Assembly: GCA_003644895.1 (NCBI GenBank)
Contig: QNDO01000107.1
Location: 1-5,692, forward strand
Length of the DNA: 5,692 nucleotides
DNA from: Candidatus Hydrothermota bacterium
GTDB lineage: Bacteria > Hydrothermota > Hydrothermia > UBA1063
Reading direction: 5' to 3'
Numbering within the stretch: position 1 is the stretch's first letter; each line of letters begins with the position of its first letter. The notes under the pieces were generated by a model, which worked only from the letters and a program-made list of their open reading frames with translations, made no database searches and was not told the DNA's origin. Below, one piece after another: positions 1-5,196 of the stretch. The position numbers and the translations under genes are program-made.

Positions 1-192
1 AGGGTTGTGGCTCGATTTGAAAAGGAACTCCAGGAACTAGAGGGGTTGCTGGATAAACTTAATAAAAAGCTTTCAAATCAGGATTTCTTGGAAAAAGCTC
101 CAGCACATGTTGTGCAGTGTGAGAAGGAAAAAAAGCAGAATTACGAAGAGAAAATCAGAAAATTGCGTGAACATCTGGAAGGTTTAACCTAA
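1..192 (+). CDS. valS: Valyl-tRNA synthetase, C-terminal fragment (5' end outside window)
   Basis: This is the last 63 codons of a gene whose reading frame is open through the left edge of the window; the stop is TAA at 190-192. Visible features are a charged heptad-like helix (FEKELQELEGLLDKL), then the KKLSN..F..KAP..VV signature, then a second charged helix (EKEKKQNYEEKIRKL). This helix-hairpin is the C-terminal tRNA-binding coiled-coil arm of bacterial ValRS, the cytoplasmic enzyme that charges tRNA-Val. The KLSN and KAP-x-x-VV elements lie where the family has them, a few dozen residues from the end, so the terminus looks normal. The GTG at position 7 is an internal valine, not a start. 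The last 9 nt overlap the end of the convergent deacetylase gene, leaving no room for an intrinsic terminator between them. Identification rests on recognition of the arm; the catalytic core is not in view. Confidence 0.9.
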   Translation, partial: RVVARFEKELQELEGLLDKLNKKLSNQDFLEKAPAHVVQCEKEKKQNYEEKIRKLREHLEGLT

Positions 193-1203
193 AAAACCTG
201 TTAAGAAATTAAGAACGCATTTTCCAACCTGTGTTAAATCATAGCCACCTTCCTGTACTATAAGAGTGGGAAGTTTTAACTTTGAGATTTCCCTCCCCAT
301 TTCTTCGAATATATGCTCTGTAAGCATCATTCCACCAACAGGATCGCTGAAAAGAGTATCAACACCCAGTGAGATTATCAGATAATCGATATCTTTTTTG
401 GAGATAGCATCAAGAGCATAGCCGAGCTTTTGTAAGTAAGCTCTATTATCAGCATCGTCCTCCAGTACGATATTAAGATTCCATCCCTCACCCGGACCTT
501 CTCCAATCTCTTCCGGATACCCCCAAAAATACGGAAAGGCATAGGCTGGGTTTGCGTGAAGTGATACGAAAAACACCCTATCACTATCGAAGAAAATTTC
601 CTGAGTCCCATTCCCATGGTGATAATCAATGTCTAGGATAGCGACTCTACCCTTTTTGCTGAGTACATGGGCTCCCAGGGCTGAATTGTTCAAATAACAG
701 TAACCACCAAAATAATCCTTACCAGCATGATGTCCCGGAGGTCGTACTGCAGCATATACTATTTTATTCTTATCTGTCAGTATCTTCCGGGCCGCTTTTA
801 CCACCGTAGATGCAGCATTCAAAGATGCGCTGAAAGTACGTCTGGTAATCGGTGTGGCTGAGTCAAAACAAAAGTAGCCACTTCTTTTCGTAATATCTTC
901 AGGTAAAAGTGAAATCTTTGGTACGGCAAATGTATCTGGAATGTGATAATCATCATCGCTAAGGTATTTTGAAATCTCTGCATAAAACTTCAAGAGTTTT
1001 TCTGAATGGACTTCCTTAATGTTAGGGACATTGGTGGAAAAATTAGGGTGTATCTCAAAAACTTCTGGATCTTGTTCCAAAATCTTAAGTATGTTCTTCA
1101 ATCTTTGCGGGTTTTCGAAGTATTCTTGTTGTTTCCCTCTTGAAAGCTCGAAGGGTGGATTATGTAAGGTATGGTATACACTAAAATAGACTTCTATTTT
1201 CAT
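184..1203 (-). CDS. Histone deacetylase superfamily / acetylpolyamine amidohydrolase-like zinc hydrolase
   Basis: This 339-residue single-domain protein is full length for the acetylpolyamine amidohydrolase (APAH) branch of the arginase/deacetylase fold. It should use Zn2+ to remove acyl groups from amine nitrogens in the cytoplasm. Visible motifs are RPPGHHAG (154-161) with the tandem catalytic H158/H159; DIDYHHGNGTQ (191-201) with ligands D193 and H195; SLGVDT (278-283) with the third ligand D282; and GGY (319-321) with catalytic Y321. This spacing almost matches what I recall for Mycoplana ramosa APAH (H158, H159, D195, H197, D284, Y323). A long loop before SGYFC (108-112) corresponds to the APAH dimer/substrate loop. 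Two of the three acidic residues that I recall as selecting polyamines appear replaced (T105 and A116; E19 is kept), so the substrate may not be an acetylpolyamine. Start choice: ATG at 1203 has AAGGAG at 1215-1210 with a 6-nt spacer. The 3' end overlaps valS. AcuC-like or other small-molecule deacetylase activity is the alternative. Confidence 0.93.
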   Translation of the reverse strand: MKIEVYFSVYHTLHNPPFELSRGKQQEYFENPQRLKNILKILEQDPEVFEIHPNFSTNVPNIKEVHSEKLLKFYAEISKYLSDDDYHIPDTFAVPKISLLPEDITKRSGYFCFDSATPITRRTFSASLNAASTVVKAARKILTDKNKIVYAAVRPPGHHAGKDYFGGYCYLNNSALGAHVLSKKGRVAILDIDYHHGNGTQEIFFDSDRVFFVSLHANPAYAFPYFWGYPEEIGEGPGEGWNLNIVLEDDADNRAYLQKLGYALDAISKKDIDYLIISLGVDTLFSDPVGGMMLTEHIFEEMGREISKLKLPTLIVQEGGYDLTQVGKCVLNFLTGFLG

Positions 1204-1228
1204 ACCCTACTCCTTGTTTATTGGATGT

Positions 1229-1282
1229 CTAACAACATATTATGACTTGATTCTTTTGGAAACGCCGGATTTTATGTACCAC
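1229..1282 (-). CDS. Possible 17-codon upstream ORF (leader peptide) before the deacetylase
   Basis: On the minus strand a strong ribosome binding site, AAGGAGGG (1294-1287), is followed by a GTG codon at 1282-1280, five nt after AGGAGG. It opens a short frame, MVHKIRRFQKNQVIICC, ending at TAG (1231-1229), 25 nt before the deacetylase ATG. It lies inside the predicted deacetylase leader: the promoter at 1334-1306 would start transcription near 1299, just ahead of this site. The peptide is basic in its first half and ends Ile-Ile-Cys-Cys. It is out of frame with the deacetylase. I recognise no family, and a frame this short could arise by chance; the main support is the near-perfect Shine-Dalgarno sequence, which has no other gene to serve. 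If translated, it could act as a coupling or attenuation leader. Confidence 0.35.
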   Translation of the reverse strand: MVHKIRRFQKNQVIICC

Positions 1283-1305
1283 CTATCCCTCCTTGACTCA
1301 TTTTT

Positions 1306-1334
1306 ATGATAAGATTACTCCTTTGACCTGTCAA
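1306..1334 (-). promoter_or_regulatory. Predicted sigma-70-type promoter of the deacetylase gene
   Basis: On the minus strand TTGACA (1334-1329, perfect -35) is separated by exactly 17 nt from TATCAT (1311-1306, five of six matches to TATAAT). Predicted transcription start is around 1299, giving a leader of about 96 nt before the ATG at 1203. The -35 box forms one arm of the 12-bp palindrome at 1323-1334. This is the best promoter match in the only sizeable intergenic region of the window. Confidence 0.65.
1323..1334. promoter_or_regulatory. 12-bp palindrome, possible operator between divergent promoters
   Basis: TTGAC-CT-GTCAA is a perfect 5-bp inverted repeat with a 2-bp centre. It overlaps the -35 box of the deacetylase promoter and lies just upstream of the candidate -35 box of the amidotransferase promoter (1339-1344). 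A dimeric regulator bound here would be placed to block one promoter or affect both. Because one arm is itself a -35 consensus, the symmetry may be partly coincidental. No regulator gene is in the window. Confidence 0.25.
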
Positions 1335-1338
1335 TATT

Positions 1339-1367
1339 TTGAAATTCAGGGGGTCTGGGTTAATAAT
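1339..1367 (+). promoter_or_regulatory. Candidate promoter of the class II amidotransferase gene
   Basis: TTGAAA (1339-1344) and AATAAT (1362-1367), each five of six matches to consensus, are separated by 17 nt. Transcription would begin near 1374, at or just before the ribosome binding site GGGAGG (1374-1379), leaving a leader of only about ten nt. That very short leader is the main reason for doubt. The -10 sits in the AT-only palindrome TTAATAATTAA region. Four bp separate this -35 from the -35 of the divergent deacetylase promoter. Confidence 0.35.
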
Positions 1368-1384
1368 TAAGAAGGGAGGTAATA

Positions 1385-2176
1385 ATGTCCTGTGGTATTA
1401 TCGGGTATGCGGGGATTGACCTGCTGAAGCTGGAAGTATTCAGGCGAATCATGACTGAACTGGAAGTGCTACAGGAAAAGAATGAAAAATCACCTCTGGG
1501 AGGGCATGGCGCAGGTCTATTTCTTGTGGAGAACGGCAAAGAGTTGATTTTAAGAGCAGGTGCTGATAAAGAAAAGTCACCTGTGAAAAAGGTATTTGAA
1601 AAACTTCAGGAATATTCTCCAGATAGGACCAGATTTTTCCTCGGCCATGTCAGAAGAGCTTCAAAAGAGTATGAGGATAAGTTATCCGAAGAGTTTGCCC
1701 ATCCCTTCATGGCTATGGAAAGAGATGTGGAGATAGTAGGTATACATAATGGGTTTCTGTCCAATCATTTAGAATTGCAGAAGCGATACAGGATAGAGGA
1801 TGCACTTATTGATTCGGATGTGCTGTGTAAGGTCCTTCTTAAAGTTATATTGAGGCATAGAAAAATAGAGCATGCAATTCAGGAATATTTTGAAGTTATT
1901 GAAGGAAACAACACAGCAGCTTTTTATATTAAAAGGGGTCGTGAAATGTGGCTCCTTCTCCTGCATACTGGTGCTACCAGAGGACTTGTGGTATATGAAA
2001 ATGAAAAAGGTAACATAGTTTTCTGTTCCCGGGAACAGCCGGTAAAACGGTATCTTGGGGAGTATCTTCAGAAAAATAATTACGCTATAACCTTCCGCAT
2101 AGGCATCAAGGAGCATGGCCATTTTATAAACTGGTGGAGAATAGAACCAGGTACATTCCGATTACTGGAATATTAA
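1385..2176 (+). CDS. Stand-alone class II glutamine amidotransferase domain protein
   Basis: This 263-residue protein consists of one N-terminal-nucleophile (class II) glutamine amidotransferase domain, which hydrolyses glutamine to glutamate and ammonia. By comparison with the GlmS/PurF glutaminase domain: SCGIIGY at 2-8 (nucleophile Cys3), GGHGAG at 39-44 (the RGxDSAG region), GHVRRAS at 87-93 (Arg90 binds the glutamine carboxylate), AHPF at 105-108, HNGFLSN at 121-127 (Asn122/Gly123 oxyanion hole) and DSDV at 143-146 (Asp143 binds the amino group). The end, EPGTFRLLEY, resembles the normal domain end. There is no attached synthase, sugar-isomerase or phosphoribosyltransferase domain, so ammonia acceptor and product are unknown; a partner subunit may be encoded elsewhere. 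Oddity: the family normally begins Met-Cys, with Cys exposed when Met is removed, but here Ser intervenes. Start: ATG follows GGGAGG (1374-1379) by 5 nt. The gene is divergent from the deacetylase, and its stop overlaps the convergent permease by 4 nt. YafJ/EgtC-like glutamine hydrolases are an alternative grouping. Confidence 0.85.
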   Translation: MSCGIIGYAGIDLLKLEVFRRIMTELEVLQEKNEKSPLGGHGAGLFLVENGKELILRAGADKEKSPVKKVFEKLQEYSPDRTRFFLGHVRRASKEYEDKLSEEFAHPFMAMERDVEIVGIHNGFLSNHLELQKRYRIEDALIDSDVLCKVLLKVILRHRKIEHAIQEYFEVIEGNNTAAFYIKRGREMWLLLLHTGATRGLVVYENEKGNIVFCSREQPVKRYLGEYLQKNNYAITFRIGIKEHGHFINWWRIEPGTFRLLEY

Positions 2177-2997
2177 CTTTTAATTGCACCGGCAAAAATT
2201 CCCTTGGTAAGATATCTTGAGAAGAGGAAAAAGACCAGAATTACAGGAAGAGATGTTATAAAAGCCCCTGCCATCAATATTCCATAATCTGTGAGGAATT
2301 GATCCTGAAGAGTTGCAAGCCCCACCTGGATAGTAAACAGTTTGCTCCTGTTCAACACGATGAGGGGCCAGAGAAAGGAGTTCCATTGGGCTACAAAGGT
2401 GAGTATTGCAAGAACAAACATCTGTGACTTAGCAAGGGGAATGATAATTTTCAGGAAAATGTCCATTTCAGAAGCACCATCTATTCTGGCCTGATCCAGG
2501 ATTTCCTGGGGAAAAGTGGAAATAGCCTGTCTCATTAGAAAGAGTCCGAATACATTTACCAGAGCCGGAAGGATCAGGGCTAGATGTGTATCAGTAAGTT
2601 TCAAACTTTTAAGAATGAGAAAGGAGGGTATCAATGTGACATGGAATGGGATCATAAGACTAGACAGTATTATCATAAAAAGTAATTTTTTACCTTTAAA
2701 ATTGATTTTTGCAAAAATAAACCCTCCGTACGTTGCAATCATAACAGAATTAAAGCTGTTGATCAGTGACAAGTAAAGGCTATTGAAAAACCAGCGTGGT
2801 ATGGTACTGATCTCAAAGAGTTTCTGGAAATTTTCAAAAGAGATAGTCTTTAGAGATAAAGATGGGGGAATTTGGAGTAGAAATGTCTGAGGAGTAACTG
2901 CAGATACAATAAGCCACAGGAGTGGAGCAAGGGACAGGGTGGCAAGCAGTGTAAGAATCGGTATCCCTATATATTTATGTGCCCTTTTAATATTCAA
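2173..2997 (-). CDS. ABC transporter permease, MalG type (CUT1 carbohydrate family)
   Basis: From TTG at 2997 this encodes 274 residues, the usual length of MalG-type inner-membrane permeases. By inspection there are six membrane segments, near residues 10-34, 72-98, 104-130, 137-157, 190-213 and 239-260. The EAA loop that docks on the ATPase is clear at 165-190 (EILDQARIDGASEMDIF then a PLA end), and the C-terminus GIFAGAIKS is typical of the family. It should pair with the permease half of the upstream fusion protein to form the import channel, with an ATPase from elsewhere. Start choice: the frame continues upstream to an ATG at 3153, but that stretch lies inside the fusion gene and has no permease-like character. 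TTG at 2997 sits 3 nt after AGGAGG (3006-3001) and overlaps the fusion gene by 11 nt, so translation is probably coupled. A rare ATT at 2991 (9-nt spacing) is possible. The 3' end overlaps the amidotransferase gene by 4 nt. The substrate is unknown. Confidence 0.9.
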   Translation of the reverse strand: MNIKRAHKYIGIPILTLLATLSLAPLLWLIVSAVTPQTFLLQIPPSLSLKTISFENFQKLFEISTIPRWFFNSLYLSLINSFNSVMIATYGGFIFAKINFKGKKLLFMIILSSLMIPFHVTLIPSFLILKSLKLTDTHLALILPALVNVFGLFLMRQAISTFPQEILDQARIDGASEMDIFLKIIIPLAKSQMFVLAILTFVAQWNSFLWPLIVLNRSKLFTIQVGLATLQDQFLTDYGILMAGAFITSLPVILVFFLFSRYLTKGIFAGAIKS

Positions 2998-5194
2998 TCT
3001 CCTCCTTGAAAAACTTAAATTGTATCCATGAAAAAGCCATAATGGCAACGAAGAGTAAGAATGCCTGAGCCGATGCGGTGGAGAAATCAAGTTGACTGAA
3101 AGCAGTTCTGAAAATCGAGTATACCACGGTATTGGTAGCGTAGCCAGGGCCACCTTTAGTTAAAATATAAATTTTTGTAAAAACCTGAAAAGAAGAGATG
3201 GTACGTATAACCAGCAAAAATAGAGTTGTGGGAGCGAGTAAAGGTATTATTATTTTTCCCCACAATCGAATTCCATATGCACCATCTACCCTTGCTGCTT
3301 CCACAATAGTGCTAGGAATTCTATCTAAAGCTGCAAGATATATAATTATTCCCGTTCCGGGCATGGTAAGGATATCTGTGAGTATAATGCTCTTCATAGC
3401 TGTTTCAGGGCGTGTAAGCCAGGGCTGAGGTGGTAAGTGAACAAGTGATAGGATCTGATTCAGTAACCCATAAGATGGATCGAACATCCATCTCCATATT
3501 ACTGAAATTACGACTGCTGAGACTACTCCTGGTAAATAATAAGAGGCCTTGAATATGGAGCGGATTTTTTCTCCAAAAGGGTATAAAAGTATTGCAATAA
3601 AAAGTGCTAGGGCCACGGACCAGGGGACTGTTACCGCTGTGTAAATGATAGTATTGAAAATAGCCTTGATAAACACGGGATCTTTCAAAGTATTATAATA
3701 ATGTTCAAGACCGACAAACTGTAACTCTTTGAAGCCTACAAATGCTTTGTACTTGAAGAAAGAGAGAAGAAAGGAAAATACCACAGGTAAAAAGGTAAAT
3801 GTCAGGAATACCAAGAGTATGGGTGAGAGGAGTAGGTATACATAAAGATCCCATCTCGAGGGCTTAAATTTTGATAATCCCCAGAAAATAAAGAATATAG
3901 GTAAAGCTAAAATTCCAAGGAATACAAACTTTCCTGTGCTCTGAACCTTCTGCTCCAAATTCAATTGCTTAACTTTTTCCTGCAGTTCCGTCACTACTGT
4001 TGTGATGTCCTTTTTCTTCAAAAGGATTAATTGGAGGTTGCGTGCAATTAAATCGTCAATTTGCTCCCAGTTCTTGACAAATGGCCTTGTTACTACATTT
4101 TCAAGTGCAGGATGTAGATTTTTGAAATATGGTTCAAGTTCAGTCCCTTTATAAATATCTCCTGCTGACCGTATCACAGGAATTGTGCCCATGTAAAGAA
4201 GATATTTCTGGTTTTCTCTTTTTAGAATTTCTTCAATCAACTCTTTGATCAGCTTCAATTTTTCTTTATCTTTTTGTTTGAATATAACCCAGTTGCCAAT
4301 ACCAGGGGAGCCGGTCAAGACAATACCGTCTGGTGTGGTAGGAAAATTCATTACCTGAAAATAGATAGGTTTTTCTCCTCGTTCCATTCTCTTCTTATTC
4401 TCTCTGATAAGCGCAGTGATAGCCCAGGTGCCCTGGACCGTCATGCCAGTACGGTTGTTTATAAACATCACCCAGGTATCATGCTGGGTGAGACCTCCTG
4501 TTTCTTCAGGAGAAATTTTATAAGAGTATATAAAATCGAGAAGGTCTCTCACCCCGTGTTCAAAGGCTCCAGTCAAGAAATCCGGTTGGTTGTTAGAATC
4601 AAAAACCCGAAAACCATGTCTATAGAGGAAGGGCCATGCCTCTTCATGATTGGGTTCCACTGTGAAGCTGAAACCCCATCTTCTCTTATTGAGATCGGTA
4701 AGATTGCGGGCTGTCTCTACAAAGGTATCAAAATCCCAGATCCCATCTTCAGGTAGAGATATCCCCAGAGAGTCTGTGAGGGTTTTATTCACCAAGATGC
4801 AGTAAATTGTGGCATACCATGGAATTGCATATAGATGTCCGTTTTTTATAAACGGCTTTAATGCATATGGGTAAAAATCTTTGATTTTGCTGGCAAAGAG
4901 AGTATCAAGAGGTTCAAGAGCCCCTGCTTCAACATAAGCGGTTTTAAATCCAGATCCACAGATGTCAGGTGGATGACCTGATAATACAGCTATATCCAGT
5001 TTTTCCTGTCCATTCCTCCATGAGAGTCTTGTGAAATTGATCCTTACGCCCGGGTGTTCTTTTTCAAATTTTTTGAAAATTTTATATTCCCAGTGTTCTT
5101 CGATGGGAACATTCTCTTTCTGCGCAGGTCTGGGGAAATCCCAGAGGTTTATTTCAATAACAGAAAGAATAAAAAGCCATGATAGTAAAGGCAT
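2987..5194 (-). CDS. Fused ABC importer protein: family 1 solute-binding domain plus MalF-type permease
   Basis: One uninterrupted frame of 735 residues holds two proteins that are normally separate. Residues about 15-415 form a family 1 (CUT1, MalE/UgpB-like) solute-binding domain: INLWDF at the first strand, FEKEHPGVRI (43-52), LSGHPPDI (71-78), YAIPWYAT (122-129), WDFDTFVETA (153-162), RTGMTVQGTWAI (248-259) and a charged C-terminal helix (about 396-416). Residues 422-440 form an extra hydrophobic helix, followed by basic SKFKPSR. From about 449 comes a MalF-type permease: a first segment ending FLLSFFKYKAF, FVGLEHY (493-499), YYLPGVVSAVV (552-562), IWRWMFDPSYGLLN (566-579), EAA loop VEAARVDGAYG (631-641) ending KIIIPLL, and LTKGGPGYAT (678-687). 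It should form an importer with the MalG-type protein, its receptor tethered outside the membrane. No ATPase is in view. The start ATG at 5194 overlaps the hutI stop by 1 nt and has no good ribosome binding site. The N-terminal hydrophobic stretch (2-13) is short and lacks basic residues, so secretion may rely on it as an atypical signal anchor. Confidence 0.92.
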   Translation of the reverse strand: MPLLSWLFILSVIEINLWDFPRPAQKENVPIEEHWEYKIFKKFEKEHPGVRINFTRLSWRNGQEKLDIAVLSGHPPDICGSGFKTAYVEAGALEPLDTLFASKIKDFYPYALKPFIKNGHLYAIPWYATIYCILVNKTLTDSLGISLPEDGIWDFDTFVETARNLTDLNKRRWGFSFTVEPNHEEAWPFLYRHGFRVFDSNNQPDFLTGAFEHGVRDLLDFIYSYKISPEETGGLTQHDTWVMFINNRTGMTVQGTWAITALIRENKKRMERGEKPIYFQVMNFPTTPDGIVLTGSPGIGNWVIFKQKDKEKLKLIKELIEEILKRENQKYLLYMGTIPVIRSAGDIYKGTELEPYFKNLHPALENVVTRPFVKNWEQIDDLIARNLQLILLKKKDITTVVTELQEKVKQLNLEQKVQSTGKFVFLGILALPIFFIFWGLSKFKPSRWDLYVYLLLSPILLVFLTFTFLPVVFSFLLSFFKYKAFVGFKELQFVGLEHYYNTLKDPVFIKAIFNTIIYTAVTVPWSVALALFIAILLYPFGEKIRSIFKASYYLPGVVSAVVISVIWRWMFDPSYGLLNQILSLVHLPPQPWLTRPETAMKSIILTDILTMPGTGIIIYLAALDRIPSTIVEAARVDGAYGIRLWGKIIIPLLAPTTLFLLVIRTISSFQVFTKIYILTKGGPGYATNTVVYSIFRTAFSQLDFSTASAQAFLLFVAIMAFSWIQFKFFKEEIEY
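2998..3007 (-). promoter_or_regulatory. Ribosome binding site inside the fusion gene, sets the MalG-type start
   Basis: AAGGAGGAGA (3007-2998) lies in the last codons of the upstream gene, where it encodes Lys-Glu-Glu, and precedes TTG at 2997. It is the only strong Shine-Dalgarno sequence near the start of the permease homology and argues for the 274-residue product. The spacing of 3-4 nt to TTG is short; measured to ATT at 2991 it is 9 nt. Confidence 0.6.
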
Positions 5195-5196
5195 CA
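5192..5196 (-). promoter_or_regulatory. TGATG stop-start overlap (translational coupling site)
   Basis: On the minus strand hutI ends with TGA (5196-5194) and the fusion gene begins with ATG (5194-5192), sharing one base. The nearest purine-rich motif upstream, AAGGTG in the KKGK codons of hutI, is more than 20 nt from the ATG, too far for a normal ribosome binding site. Re-initiation by ribosomes finishing hutI is the simplest explanation for expression of the transporter. Confidence 0.55.

Noticed and set aside
7..192. A separate 61-codon gene starting at GTG 7
   Set aside because: The frame is open to the left edge and the content is the known ValRS C-terminal arm, so it is a fragment of a longer gene.
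181..198. GGTTTAACC and GGTTT/AAACC repeats at the valS/deacetylase junction as a terminator
   Set aside because: The stems are at most 4-5 bp and neither strand shows a proper stem followed by a T-tract.
1293..1320. Plus-strand TTGACT (1293-1298) as a -35 box for the amidotransferase gene
   Set aside because: No acceptable -10 box lies 16-18 nt downstream; the sequence there is TTACTC/TACTCC.
1769..2122. Antisense and other-frame ORFs lying wholly within the six real genes (this one and others such as 378-629, 2516-2776, 4274-4756)
   Set aside because: They carry no recognisable motifs and no good ribosome binding sites, and they lie over genes with clear family signatures.
2172..2184. ATTAA-CTT-TTAAT inverted repeat at the amidotransferase/permease junction as a terminator
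   Set aside because: The stem is five A/T pairs only and is not followed by a T-run.
2998..3153. Upstream extension of the MalG-type permease frame to an ATG at 3153 (326 residues)
   Set aside because: The extra 52 residues are read from inside the fusion gene in another frame, are rich in Ser/Arg/Leu, and do not resemble a permease N-terminus. TTG at 2997 gives the normal family length and has AAGGAGG next to it.
3956..3964. Internal TTG codons (L411, L413) that could start a separate permease inside the fusion gene
   Set aside because: The nearest Shine-Dalgarno-like AGGA lies 13 nt or more upstream, and the codons fall in the C-terminal helix of the binding domain. A single polypeptide is simpler, though a minor internal product is not excluded.
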